The notes beneath the pieces were generated by a model. The model ran no database searches. It worked only from the letters and a program-made list of their open reading frames with translations, and was not told where the DNA came from. Positions 22,271-34,195 of a stretch of DNA of 64,000 nt are shown here, piece after piece. How positions within the stretch are numbered: position 1 is the first letter of the stretch; each line of letters starts with the position of its first letter. Both the position numbers and the translations under genes were made by a program. This stretch comes from Diphasiastrum complanatum (lineage: Eukaryota > Streptophyta > Lycopodiopsida > Lycopodiales > Lycopodiaceae): assembly GCA_029204225.1 (NCBI GenBank), contig CM055095.1:52177836-52241835 (forward strand), in the 5' to 3' direction.

Positions 22271-23497
22271 CTTCACAAATTTAGATTAAGTAGACAATGA
22301 GATTGGATCTAGATTTTTTAATCACAACTATCTCAAATCGGATCTACTAGATCTATTCCATTTTTCAAGAATTAAATTCTATATTATGAAAAAGTTTTTG
22401 AGATTCGATCAATCAATACTTCTCAAAAAATGATAAATCTCTCAGAATCCATTTCAAAATATATCAGATTTGATCCAAATTTTGACAGAGACTTGATCTG
22501 GAAAATCAAAAACTTAAAATAGGTCTGGCGAAGGTTCACTAGGTGAAGATTGGCTCGGCGAAGGTTCAATAGTGCTATTTTGGGCCAAAAAGCTCTCTGA
22601 ACATTTTTTTTTTGATGATTTCTTGAAAAATAACCTTCGCCGACCTCTCAAGTGAAAGATCTGACTCAGATACAATTATGAAAAAATGGGCGAAGGTATA
22701 TGACATAAGAAAATACAGTTTTTGATGGTTGGCAAGGATAAATTTCAAGATTTTCTATGATCTGATCAAGAAGAATCTTCGTTGAACTCAAAAATAGTAT
22801 TTTACTATAAATAAAATGTTCTGGAAACTCGACGAAGGTTCTGGAAAAGGATCAAGAGTAATACTGATAATTTTGCAAAAATGTGACTTTTTTGACAAAA
22901 CTATGGCAATATGACAACTGATCCTCTGAAACCCTTTTTATTTTTAGTATTATTCTTCGTCGACCTGGCATTAGATAGATCTGCATCACACCTGTGCACA
23001 GTGAATCGGGCGAAGGTTCTTTTTCTGTATTATTAGGATTTTGATGATTTTTTGGTGTTTTTTTTTATGATTTTTCTGATGCTTTTTGAAATCTGCTGGG
23101 AATTATTCTTTGGCCTTCAAAGTGAAGGTTCTGTGATCAAAACCTAAGGTGTCTGCAACTCGGCGAAGGTTTCCTGAAAGAGGGTAAAAAGTTCTAAGCT
23201 CTGATGACGCTTTTTGCCTCTTTTTGACCAAATCTGGCAGATTTGCCAGATTTGACCAATTTTGTTATTTTCTCTAATATCCCAGATCCAAATGGATCTT
23301 AAGATTGGTGATCTGAATAACTTTCCCTATTTTAACAATCAGATTAGATTTTAAGCAAGCAAATCCACTCAAATCAAGCAAAATCAATCCCAAACTAACC
23401 CTAAAATGCAGATCTAACTCTATTCATGCCACGACAAGATGCCTAATGCAAGCTAACCATCCAACAATCATGCTGCAAACTGAAAAATTGGCGTAGC
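22271..23497 (-). other. leader of the gypsy part of element C with recurrent GAAGGTT words
   Basis: 1.2 kb between primer site and gag without a coding frame. The words GCGAAGGTT or its complement and close variants occur about nine times (for example near 22522, 22548, 22627, 22835, 23008, 23160). Confidence 0.5.
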
Positions 23498-23515
23498 TCC
23501 CCGGCAACGGCGCCA
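23498..23515 (-). promoter_or_regulatory. primer binding site, tRNA-Asp-like gypsy type
   Basis: Minus-strand TGGCGCCGTTGCCGGGGA is the classical primer site of plant Tat/Athila-type gypsy elements. Confidence 0.85.
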
Positions 23516-23519
23516 AAAT

Positions 23520-23736
23520 TGTAGTGGGTTTCTTTCCTTTCCTAACCCGAATCCAAGATCTAGTCAATCTAGCATCATAGAGACGAAGTTAGTTGTCATG
23601 CGTAGGTTCGTTCTCATGAGAGCGATAGTTTAGTCCAGATTTCAGCAAGAATGGAAGATCTAAATCTAACTCTACATCCATTAACCCTACTATTTAACAC
23701 TAAGATCCATTAACACTACGATCCACAACATAGATA

Positions 23737-23791
<55 letters not shown>

Positions 23792-23800
23792 AAGTATATT
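23520..23800 (-). repeat. 5' LTR end of the gypsy part of element C
   Basis: Minus-strand sequence ending CCACTACA lies four bases before the primer site, as an LTR end should. The outer limit is unknown; a (CT)n tract lies inside or at its edge. Confidence 0.5.
23741..23786. repeat. (CT)n microsatellite
   Basis: 46-base uninterrupted CT run. Confidence 0.98.
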
Positions 23801-23989
23801 AACACTCAATCCCAATAATATTCAGATCCAATAATTAGCAAAATCCAAAGAAAGCATGAGAGATGGAGAAGGGAAGAAGAAGAGCAAGGACATTCATCAA
23901 TCCATTTCTGAAGAGAACCAATCTGCTTTATTGAAATGAGGAAATGAACATGAGGAGCAATGAGGAACGAATCCATTGGAAAGTGCATC

Positions 23990-24538
23990 TATTTTGTGAC
24001 TTTTATTGATGACTTTTCCCGTTTTACATGGATCTATCCTATGAAGGCTAAATCGGAAGTTTTTCAACGTTTCAAAGATTTTTAAGCAATGGTGGAAAAT
24101 CAGTTTGGGCATTCTTTGAAGACCCTACACACCGATCAAGGAGGGGAATACATTAAGAATACGTTCGATGCATTTCTTCAAGAAAAGGGAATTCTACATC
24201 AAATGACAACTCCCTATATGTCTCAACAAAATGGTGTTGCCGAGCGAAAGAATCGCACACTTATGGAGATGGCCCGTTGCATGCTCAAAGAAAAGGGGTT
24301 GCCTCACAAGTTTTGGGCTAAAGTGGTTATAACGACAGCATACATAAGCAATCGTTGTCCTACTAAAGCATTGAAAGTTTCAACTCCTTATGAAGTTTGG
24401 TATGGAAAGAAGCCTACAATCTCTCACTTTCGCATTTTTGGTTGTACGCCTTATGCTTTTGTTCCAAATAAACTTCGTACAAAGCTTGAGGATAAAGGTG
24501 TTAAATGCATTTTTGCTGGCTATAGTAGTGAAATTTAA
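23990..24538 (+). pseudogene. copia integrase core fragment
   Basis: The plus strand encodes YFVTFIDDFSRFTWIYPMK, then LHTDQGGEYIKNTFDAF (second catalytic Asp), NGVAERKNRTLMEMARCML (catalytic Glu), FWAKVVITTAYISNRCP and SHFRIFGCTPYAFVPNKLR. The first Asp lies beyond the 5' breakpoint. One TAA interrupts it near 24080. The frame ends after IFAGYSSE, where copia similarity stops. No RT follows. Confidence 0.85.
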
Positions 24539-25972
24539 AAAAGTGTGGGAACCATCAAAATTGGAGGGAAACCCAACTTTATTCACTAACTTGACATTTA
24601 GGCCCTACGACATTAAAAGTCCCGCAAAAAGGCCTAAAGTCCTTTTATTGACTTTTAACTAATCAATCAAATAACTATGAGATCATCGGTTGGACTTACA
24701 CACGCAGGGTGCCAAATCCCTCTCACTTACTAACTAGGGTTAGGGTTGCCTTGGGATCCGCAAACCCTCCAACACACTTATTCTGGTGTTCCAAGGCCAT
24801 CAAGGTACCTTGAGAGAGTTCCTTCTCCTCTCTTAAATAGTTTTCGGAGATGTTGCCGTCACATACTTTAGTGTTGCTCATATGTGCTTTGATACTCATT
24901 CCCAGCTACACGTGGATATTTCTCCGATGCTTGCTATTGATGTTGCAGATCTTGTTCCTCATTCTAGTGCATTTCTTCTATTCCTCACTTGTGCGCCTGG
25001 TGTGTACTTTGGGATTACACTTGTGGCCAGTTCCGATGGGTCATTCGATTCTCCATTCATTTTTGGTGTATCCTATGATGGATTGGTATGTCCATATGAG
25101 GTCTTTCTGGATGAGTTTTTCGGCTACAATTTTTCAGTTGGGGCCTCTACTATTTCTAGATTTGTTGCTACTGTTTTTATGCATAATGTCTGTTTAGATG
25201 ATGCATTGTTTCTTGGACCTTCTGGAGCTTTTGGCATGCTGCTCTTCTCGTGATATGGGCCTTAAGGGTACTGTGTGCCATTGCTACTTCTCATTCATGG
25301 GCCTTATGGATTCCTTGGGCTTTTGACCATGCTGGTGCATATTTCTCCATTTTAGCTATCCTTTGTCAAGATGATCTCTTTATGCTCCATGTTTCCTGGC
25401 ATATCGCTTGCTTTTCCATGCTACGGCGCGCCTGTCATCTTGCTTATGTTCCTACTCTCTTGGTGCTGGTCTTCCGATGTTGCTATCTTTTCTTGAGGCA
25501 CCTTGCACATTGTTAGATTTCTTATGCTCAGTCTTAACAAATCATTCAAGTAATGAGCATCCTGAAAACCAAAGGCTGAGTACATATTTCGGACCTTCAT
25601 TTTTCCCTTTGAGATTTTTTTTGTCTTAACCATTTTTAGGCACCTTCGCCTTTGTCGCACCTTTGCGAAAAATGCAACACAGTGGCCAGAATGTCTTAAA
25701 ATCAATTTCAGGCCCACCTTCACCTTTTTCGTCTTTTTCCCTGCCTTCGCTCTAGAGACACCTTCGGGATTTTTTGCACCTTCAAGATTTTTCATACTTT
25801 TAGTTTAAGGGCACCTTCGGGATTTTCGGGTTTTCTCCATAGTGGCGGACCGACGTCGCGAACTTATCATCAACCCTAAAAACAACTAGACATCCAAATA
25901 ACCCAAGGGCGGTTACCAACTTTGTACATATACAAAGACTAGCGTAAATAGCATTCAATGCTTATAATATAT
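24539..25972. other. unassigned sequence between the copia fragment and the next LTR
   Basis: A plus-strand frame at about 24842-25253 is open for about 135 codons and hydrophobic, but another frame overlaps it and I recognise nothing, so I do not call a gene. From 25630 to 25830 CACCTTCG-type words recur, resembling the GAAGGTT words of nearby leaders. Confidence 0.3.
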
Positions 25973-26310
25973 TGTTGAAGACACTTGTAAATATATACTA
26001 GCTGAATCAAGCTATGTATAGAGAGTCTTTATGTAGGTCAGTGTAAGCGTTGTCTTAACACAATCAGAGTTATTTGTAGCCAGTGTTATCACACTCAACA
26101 AGGTGAAGTTATGACTTCAAGCCATTGTACTCACTGTTGATATTAATCAGAGTGCAATTTTTGTCTAAATACTGTATTGTTCATTTGCGCAATTTTGTAT
26201 AAATCATTCTTCTTGAATATTTCTGCTGCTAACTGTTACATTTCTGTTCCTACACGCCTATGCTCAAAGCTTCGAGCTTTCTCTGCCGGTCATCCCCACG
26301 TTTTACGACA
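25973..26310 (+). repeat. probable 5' LTR ending at a tRNA-iMet primer site
   Basis: The end ...TTACGACA directly precedes a primer site at 26311. A plausible start is TGTTGAAGACAC at 25973, giving 338 bp. No partner LTR was found, so the start is an estimate. Confidence 0.55.
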
Positions 26311-26322
26311 TGGTATTAGAGC
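26311..26322 (+). promoter_or_regulatory. primer binding site, tRNA-iMet type
   Basis: TGGTATTAGAGC differs at one base from the standard plant copia primer site. Confidence 0.85.
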
Positions 26323-27228
26323 AAAACACAGAGAAGGCTACGAAAGTTAGTTCCCAAAAAAAGTGCTCCTACGAAGGTTCAAAAGATCAGAAAGGCGGAA
26401 AAATCAGGCTGAACCTTCGCAGACATCAAAATTTTCAGTTTCAATGACAAGTAACCTTTGTATAGGATTTTGAAGTTCCATCTCAGTGATAAAAGGACAT
26501 AGAAAAGCTTGCGAAGGTTAATTTATTTCCAGTGAGCAGAAAAGTGGATTTAAGTGCTTAAAAATCACTAAAATCATCAAATCCAGAAAAATCTTTCAGA
26601 GATAACCCTCACAAACCATCCCATTGTCTTCAAAAAGCCATTTTACATCAGTGATGAAGTCTGAAAAAGTCAGTTTCAACAGTTGACTGATCTATGAGCA
26701 GAAAAGTGATTTTGAACCTTCGTAGACAGTAATAACTTTTTGATATGTAAGAAAGATTCCTCCCCACTTTGAACAGAGCTAGATTCATATCATATCCAGC
26801 CCCTGACAAGTCTGCGAAGGTTAGTTCCCAACAAATTTGAAGAAAACAGAGTGACTGAAAAACAATGAAAGAACCTTTGCACAGCCAACCCTCAAATGAG
26901 TAACCTTTGTAGATAGGATCAATAGCTAGATCTACACCAGATCTAGCTACTGTGAAAATATCAGATCAATCAAAACATGGAGTAAAAAGTTAATTAAGAA
27001 AAAACCACCGTAAGAGGCCTAAAATCACACTTTCGGCCAACAAAACTGATCAGATCCTCATAGATTCAGATAGATTTCCACATATCTACCAAGATCCAAC
27101 TACCTAGACCTCTCCACCAAATGAATATGAGATCAGGTTGATCAGTAGCAAGAAGGATTGCAAATCAAGCTCCAAACCTCCCTAGAGTTGCAGCCGCGCA
27201 AATCGAGGCAAAAACAGAATCAACAACA
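26323..27228 (+). other. leader with recurrent GAAGGTT words
   Basis: Non-coding. AACCTTCGCAGAC, TGCGAAGGTTAGTTCCC and close variants occur about eight times in both orientations between 26340 and 26910. Confidence 0.5.
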
Positions 27229-27769
27229 ATGGATCCAATGGGCCAATCTGCACTTGTTGCACCTCTGCAAGCAGTTTGGAGGGCACCTCGACTCGAAATA
27301 CCAAAATATAATGGATCGTCAAATCCTATCAAATTCTTCTAGATCTAAGAGCAAGCGTGCGAGATCTATGGCAAGCGAACATCGGCAAAAAAATTGATGT
27401 TGTTTCCCATGTCGCTCATTAATGCACTCATAAATGCAGCACAAGACTGGATCTTCAATCTCTCGAACAAAGAACTTGGGAGGAGGTTAAAGCGGCTCTC
27501 ATCATGTGCTTTAAACCAAGGAAATTCTTGGAAGATTCGTTTCTCTTGCTGAGCAAAGTCAAAATGGAAAAAAGAAAAAGAGTCCGAGATTACATTGAGC
27601 AGGTCAAACACTTAAGATCCGAATGCAACATAGAACTGACTCCCAATCATGCGGTAGTCATGTGGTTCCTAGCAAGGTTGCCATGAAATATCAGAAGAGA
27701 ACTCAAACGATGCAAACAATATGCTACGTTGCAAGAAGAAATGGCAAAATTTGGTCCAGACTACATGTT
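27229..27769 (+). pseudogene. gypsy Gag remnant
   Basis: From the ATG at 27229: APRLEIPKYNGSSNPIKFF, then KLMLFPMSLIN and AAQDWIFNLS, then in another frame FKPRKFLEDSFLLLSKVKM, RVRDYIEQVKHLRSECNI and PNHAVVMWFLARLP. This is the conserved plant gypsy Gag core. Two stops close to each other and at least one frame change disrupt it, and it ends where an antisense copia gag begins. Confidence 0.75.
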
Positions 27770-28460
27770 GCTCTTCTTGTCAGTATAACCTAACTTTGTA
27801 GATCTCTTGGATTTAAACTTCTGATTTTTTGAATATAGAGTTTGAAGGTCCGATCCTGAGCCTGAGGATGATGCTGACCTTCTGATCTCCTCTTGTAGGA
27901 GCAGCGAAATTACTCTCGATAGAGTGAGGTGCTTTTGGGTAGAAATTGCCATTACCCAATTTTTGCAGGCTTCAGGTAGACTTGATAATAAAGTCATGAG
28001 TGCATCGGAATCTTCTATGACTGAACCAGTTGCAGTCATCTGCTCTATAAGATTTTTGAACGTGTTGAGATGACTCGAACACTTTCTACGTCAAACATTC
28101 TCAGGGTGAAGAATTTCTTCCTCAGGTGTTACTTAGAAGTAGCATCTCTGATATCGTAGAGAGTTGCTAGGATGTCCCATGCATCCTTAGCAATTTGAAC
28201 AACACCTATGTGGCTGATGTGAATATCCTTGATGTTGAGGGTGATCATGGAAAATGCTTTGCCATCTCTCAGTCTCCACTTGGTGATGCTAGCTGCATCT
28301 CCTTCTGGTTTGAGCTTTGTGCCATCAACGATGTCCCACAATTATTTGGCTAGAAGTATAACCTTCATTTTGAATTTCCAGAGATGGTAGTTATCTCCAT
28401 CGAGTTTGCAATGAGAGATGAACTAGATGATGGATCCATTCTGGTTGAACGAGATCGTTG
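27770..28460 (-). pseudogene. copia Gag remnant, antisense to the gypsy gag
   Basis: The minus strand shows KLDGDNYHLWKFKMKVILLA, LWDIVDGTKLKPEG, IAKDAWDILATLYD, SSLPEACKNWVMAIS and SRVISLLLQEEIRRS, a copia Gag of the DUF4219/UBN2 type. Frames change between segments and stops occur. It meets the plus-strand gypsy gag at about 27770, without recognisable element ends. Confidence 0.8.
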
Positions 28461-29082
28461 GTAGAAACAACGATTGTCAGAATACTGTTGGCTGCGTGTT
28501 TGCTAGAGAGACGTCTTGGTATAAACAAGACTGATAATTTGCAGTAGAAATATAGATTACTGAAACTCACTGAAATGGAACTTCAGAGGGCTCTGTGAAG
28601 GTTATTTTTGCATTTTGAAATTTTTTGGATTTTACAAAGGATTTTTGAATTTTTATGAGTTTTTCTGAGTTTTTTAAAAATTTGCTTGAAAGTAACCTTT
28701 GCATGTTTCTATGTAGGTCTAAGACAGTACCTTGGAGCTGCTGCCAGTCATGCGAAGGTTGGTTCCTAACGATTTTTGAGAAATCAAAATTTGTTGAGAT
28801 TTTGGCCTCTTTTCCCTCCAAAAATAGATTTGAACATTTTTTTATGGTTTTTCCAAGGTTGTGAATGGATGCCAAGCCCTTAGAGGCTGTTTTGGCTCTC
28901 CACTACCCTTCCACACCTCCTTCGCCAGCTGAGAACAATCCAAACACAAAAACAACACACAAAACAAGCTAAATCTATCCCAAAATCCACCTAAAAACAC
29001 TCTAAAAAGCAAAAAGAACTAAAGTTAGTTAGTGATAGCTTACAACTGTTTTGACTAAATTATTAATCTACATTGTAATACT
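28461..29082 (-). other. leader of the antisense copia gag
   Basis: Non-coding sequence preceding the copia gag on the minus strand. It shares the words GAAGGTTGGTTCC and AACCTTTGC with the leaders at 22.5 and 26.5 kb. No primer site was found. Confidence 0.4.
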
Positions 29083-29089
29083 AGAGAGA

Positions 29090-29170
<81 letters not shown>
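29083..29170. repeat. (GA)n microsatellite
   Basis: 88 bases of GA with one T interruption at 29095. Confidence 0.97.
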
Positions 29171-29173
<3 letters not shown>

Positions 29174-29554
29174 GCGTGCCATATGGGGGGAGTAGGAGTG
29201 ACATAAGAAAATAAAGAGAGGAGAGTGGTGAGCATGCATTCATTTTGAAGCCTTCGCAATGCTTCACACTCGATTTTACATTCATAAAAATACATTTTTA
29301 TTTTAACCTTTCTAGTGAAAAGTCTGTTAATCTAAAACATCCTTAGAGTGCCCTTCAAATTTAGTGAAATCTTTGATAATGAACGTCCCTTTTGTTTAAC
29401 ACCTTTCACCATAAAGGTATATACTTGCCCTTTTGGTTAACACCTTTCATCATGAAAGTTTTAGGGGGCCCTACCAAATGGATGGATAATATGTCAGGCA
29501 TCATACTCCATGCTAAAAAAATTCTATTCTACATTTTTTAACATTAAAAATGTT

Positions 29555-29605
29555 CATGTGGGAGGATGCACCTATGCAACCATGGGTGCATCCTCCTACC
29601 CCATG
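29555..29605. repeat. inverted repeat (hairpin)
   Basis: Arms GTGGGAGGATGCACC and GGGTGCATCCTCCTAC face each other across about 10 bases, a strong potential hairpin. No element ends are recognisable around it. Confidence 0.6.
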
Positions 29606-29659
29606 CATAGGCACAAATGTGACACACAAATATATTTATATATATACTAGGAAAGAGTG

Positions 29660-29970
29660 CCCGTCGTTGACGGGCAATGGCGGCCGATGTAGGTGACGAC
29701 CAATGATTTGAAACTTCAGTATCTTGTTGACGGGCGATGACGGGCGATGATCTAGTGGGACCTAGGCATGACATTAGGTGTGAATGGTAGGCTGTTGCCA
29801 TGAGAGGGGGAAGTAGGCATGACATTAGATGTGATGGGTAGGTTATAGGCATGGCAAGAGTCTCACCAAAACATGAAAGGGGGGAACGTAGGTGTGATTG
29901 GTAGGTTGTAGCCATGAGAGGGGGATGTAGGCGTGACAGTAGGCGTGACCGGTAGGCTATAGGCATGGCG
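29660..29970. repeat. degenerate minisatellite
   Basis: The words GTAGGCRTGACATTAGG and GGTAGGYTRTAGGCATGGC recur about four times with variations; copies of GACGGGCGATG also occur. The long minus-strand frame here is a by-product of the repeat. Confidence 0.7.
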
Positions 29971-31381
29971 ACATTCTCTCTCTAAAATATTTTTAATTAT
30001 ATAATATATATAGATATATGAATAGATGTAGCTCTAATGGTCTTTTTAAACCACGTTGAGTAATAACTTCTCCATATTTCTCAATGGATTTGCAATAGAT
30101 TTCAAACTACGATTTGATTTCTTAAGGGATCAATCCAAATTTACCATACATTTATACTACAAAATACATAAATGTGGTTATAAGTCCTTTTTTTTTGTCT
30201 CATCGATTGTATACAAGTTCAAGTTGACTTTATATTTTAGATTTTGGAAATAGATTACGTTCATATTTCAAGCATCTATGCAAAGCTCATATGTTAATTT
30301 TTTTCAAGCTATATGATATGTCAATATTATTTTGATTTTAAATTCTGAAAAAAAAAAATTCAAGTGAAATCATTCCCAGTTTCAACCAACAATCCTTTTT
30401 GTTTTTTTTTCATTGATTAACAATGTGTCATTTAGCACTCTAGCTACCTAATGTCAAAGATATTTATATACTTATAGTTGTGAAATTGCTTAACTATATT
30501 TGTATACTTATAACTGTGTAACATTTTTATTTCTTTGACATTTATGGAAGATCTAGAGTGTAGGCAAGATATCCTTCATATTATTGACTATCAATTTAAG
30601 TTATCATTCAACGTTGAAACTAATTTGCTCTACAAGGTAGTACATGTACACAACATGACATGTTTGACTTGATACCTTCAAAGCTAATCATTTTTTACAA
30701 TAGAAATGAAAAACAAAATTGGTCATTCTAACCTCTTCTCATGATTAGTATCTCAACAAAAAACAAATCTTTGCACAAACATCCACCTTGAGATTTGTGA
30801 ACACATCATTCCTTCTTAATAGATGCCACATTTGAAGGTTGGTAGACCTTTGCCAACTTGGCATGCATTATGGAGTACATGCAAATAATATGCAAATTAA
30901 TCTAGAATTTTGCAAAGACTTTATTCATGTAGTGTTGGGACATTATTTCATAATTGACTACATCAAGACCCTTCAACATTGAAAATTGCCATTAAATTCA
31001 AGTGAATTTTACTAGCATTATTGCAACATAAGTTTTTTTTTTTGTAGGCATGTCAACAAGTGATAGTGTGCCAGCATTGATATTGTCATTGAGTTTTATT
31101 GAACTTCACTAGCAATAATGCACCCTAAATATCATGATAGGTAGCACATTGTAAATCTAGCATCATTACGTACATTAGTTATGTATACATCAAGTTACGG
31201 CCATGTGAATATACATAGCCAAGCTTTAGAACGTGTATTACTAATTTCAACCACAATGTGGATCTCAAAACTCTTGATTTTTGAAAGTTGTGGACTTCAA
31301 GGTGTCCCCTAGTCTCCCAGACTAGAATTTGAGTATGCAACTTCATTGTTTAATGATCAAGGTTTTCACATTCTAGTCAAG
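29971..31381. other. AT-rich spacer, no gene recognised
   Basis: Short frames only. No repeats or element ends that I can support. Confidence 0.4.
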
Positions 31382-32059
31382 ATGGCTCTTCATGCTAACA
31401 TTGTTTTGAGAACAAGTGATAGATTGACATCTTTTGGCTATTATATGTAGAATGATAGGATGGAATTTTTGTTGGTCATACAACATTTGGATGATATTGT
31501 GATTGGAGTTGAGAAAAGGCCTCAAATAGCACAAGGAGTGAGATATGAAGAAAGGGCAAGACTAGCTATACATAATAAAAATGAACTGTCTAATGAACTC
31601 ATTATGGATTGGGAAGGAGCCACTATAGCAAAGGAGGCTTGGGACACAATACATGGACTCTATAAGTTAGGGGTAATACCTTGAGGAGTCATGAGAGATA
31701 CCTACCTTGAATAAATTGCATAATAAGTTGGTGAGCAATGATTGCCAACATGCAAGAAAGGGGAAGCTTCAATCGATCAACTCAAAGGACAATGAGAAAG
31801 TAATTTTCATCAAAATAAAGAGAGGTAATAGAGCCAAAAGGGGCAACAAGGAAATATCCAAGTTCATTATCGAAGCATGTACTTCCTGGCATGAAGATAA
31901 CATGAACAATTCTCAAGCGCAATGTCAATATTGTGGTGAATTTGTTTATTGTGCAAATGAATGCTTTATGAGACATAGAGAGACAACTAATGCTTGTGGT
32001 AATCAAAGCAATATCACTATTGATGTCAATGATAACACTCCAAGGAATGATAGTGATTA
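31382..32059 (+). pseudogene. copia Gag remnant with mutated zinc knuckle
   Basis: After the ATG at 31382: TSDRLTSFGYY, LDDIVIGVEKRPQIAQGVRYEE, NELSNELIMDWEGA and TIAKEAWDTIHGLYK, an old relative of the gag at 9.2 kb. Frame changes follow. The knuckle at 31923-31964 reads CQYCGEFVYCANEC: its spacing is that of CX2CX4HX4C, but the His is Tyr, a single C-to-T change from CAT or CAC. Downstream to 32.9 kb only decayed pol-like fragments remain. Confidence 0.7.
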
Positions 32060-32910
32060 GGTTTGCTTTTATTGAGACATCCTTCGCCTTAGAGGTAACA
32101 TGTCTAGTCTTGTAACATATGTTGATTCTTTTTATTTAAGTTGGATGAGTTCATTTGGAGGGATCAAAAATGGTGTTCTTGTAGCAATCAAGAAGAAATG
32201 TGACTTTGGAGGATAGAATTGATGCATACATGAAAAAAAAAACAAGGTAAATGGTCTTTGTGTCTCAAGAGATAGTCAAGGTATAGATGATCATGAAGGA
32301 GAGTTCTATTTAGACTCCTGGTTTGATCTTTTTTTAGCTCAAGAAGTCAAGCAAGGTGTGCTTTATGATTTTTCAGCTTATATTCCTTCTTTGACATCTC
32401 TTAAAAGATTCATGAATGTTAGAGAGGTATTATGTCGAATATGGTTGCATGAAGAAAATGATCGATGAATTCTAGGTCCTTCATTGTGTCATGATAGTAG
32501 AGATGATGTATTTTTAGTATGTTATATGACAAAGGGGATGTGTTTGTTTTTGAAAAAAATGAAACAGACTAAAAATTATGTATCACTAGCATGCATTTGT
32601 AACAACAAGGGAGGTATTAGAGATGATGTATCTTGGGTATGTGGTTGTTGCAACTTGCAAAGGAAATAGCAGGTTCATTTTGGAATGGCAATCTGTTACT
32701 CTTTTTTTTTCACCTATCTAGTAGATCTACTTCTGCTAAGAGTGTTGTGGGCAAGTAAAATGGAAGGATGACTCCATTGTAGTAAGAAGATCGATCCAAT
32801 TGAGAAGAAGGTGATCTAGAGATTTAAGAAACTCTCATACGCTAGGAGAAGTGATAGTTATCATTGACTACCTCTTCCAAGGATTCTACTTCTTGGCTAT
32901 TTCCATGCCA
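32060..32910 (+). other. decayed sequence downstream of the gag remnant
   Basis: No domain can be named. Short plus-strand frames (for example 32484-32669) may be relics of pol, but the signal is too weak. Confidence 0.3.
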
Positions 32911-32915
32911 CCCTC

Positions 32916-33191
32916 TGTGAAAGATTCAACTAGTTTGATCATTTTGTCAATATTTTCATATTTGGCATATTGAGGCCAAAACTTGTTTTAGACTTGGAGA
33001 ATAACTTTTCAAAGTCCATTAGTCTAAATTTCATTTGAATAAACACTTTTTGAAAGTGTGGGAAAGTTTGGAGGCGAGTTTTAGGAGATTCAAATTTCAA
33101 TAGTTGGGTACATTTAATCTAGACCCAAAAATAGTAGGGTTAGTATTTTGGAGGGAAAGCCAAGTGGCCAAGTAGGGTTTGAACCTGTTAT
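32916..33191 (+). repeat. truncated 5' LTR of the second copia element
   Basis: First about 276 bp of the 650-bp LTR. At about 33191 it jumps to the leader, so the LTR end, the primer site and part of the leader are deleted. Confidence 0.85.
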
Positions 33192-33489
33192 TTTTTGTGA
33201 TTTTGTCAAAATTCTAATTTTGATTGGATCTCTAGATAGTGAGGTTTTTGGACTTCATTTGAGTGTGTTTCAATCTTAGTAAGTGGCAAAATTCATTAGA
33301 TTGAGGATAGATCATAGGTTGATCAAGATTCCATGATTCTATGTGTTGATTTGCTTGGTATAAGTGCTAGAAGAGAATTTGTGAGATAGTTTCAAATCTT
33401 GGTAATTTCTTTTGAAAGCATTTGTTGTTGTTCAAAGGAGTGCTTTGTCCATTGAAACAGGTTGAAAAAGAAGATCAGGTCATTGCTAC

Positions 33490-33548
33490 ATGGGAACCTC
33501 AATTGGAGCCATGTTGGAAGCCAATGATAGGCTTACCTCAAGTAACTA
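33490..33548 (+). pseudogene. gag start (19 codons) of the second copia element
   Basis: The ATG at 33490 opens the same Gag N-terminus as the copy at 9196 (LEANDRLTSSN). It stops at the inversion breakpoint. Confidence 0.85.
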
Positions 33549-34195
33549 ATTCCACCATGCTTCCAACTCTGAACTCTCTGGAGAAATACAGCAAACAAAC
33601 AATAAATGTGAGTGATTAACTTTTGCTTGCATGTTTCCTCCTTCTTTGTCCTTTGTTGCCATGTATCCACCATGATACTCCATGAATGAGCCTCCATCTT
33701 TATCTTGCCATAAGATGCCATCATACCTTGATGACTTGGCCATGGATGAGTGACATAATGAACCTCCAATAGTTTCATTTCCATCAGCAAAACCAGCCAA
33801 CATCAAAACAATGCTCACCAATGTAGCTAGTTTTACCATATCTTGACAATTTGCACACATCCATATGAAAATGCTCAAACATGAAATAGTAGAAGTAAAG
33901 TAGACTTGAACAACAATTCCTTGCTACTCCTTTGACCTTACTTGAGTCTTCAATAAGCTGCAAAAATAGATCCATAACATCTTTGCCAATTACCTCTCCT
34001 TTGATGCTCTTGACTAGCTCCAAATTGTCACCTTCCCTTTTGACTAGTTAAAGCACTTTGAAATCAACCTCTTGATCATCAACTTGACCATCAAATTCAT
34101 TGAACAAACTTTGTTTTTCTAGATCCATTACTTGATTTTACAGCAAAATAACATCCATGCACTTGCATAGCTCCATGTACACAAGACGATTCACC
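33549..34195 (-). other. foreign ORF segment, second copy
   Basis: Inverted relative to the element. It carries the same unidentified sequence as 5654-6720 (SSCVHGAMQV, NLELVKSIKGEVIGK, ADGNETIGGSLCHSSMAK, GGSFMEYHGGY), but lacks the portion between MAK and the DG-I-LWQDKDGG part. At the codon that is TGA in the first copy it has TGG. Confidence 0.75.

Noticed and set aside
24842-25253. Plus-strand hydrophobic frame of about 135 codons
   Set aside because: A second frame overlaps it over its length and neither has recognisable motifs; a U-rich composition is enough to explain both.
29544-29966. 140-codon minus-strand frame with internal repeats
   Set aside because: It is the translation of a degenerate minisatellite plus a hairpin; no protein family fits.
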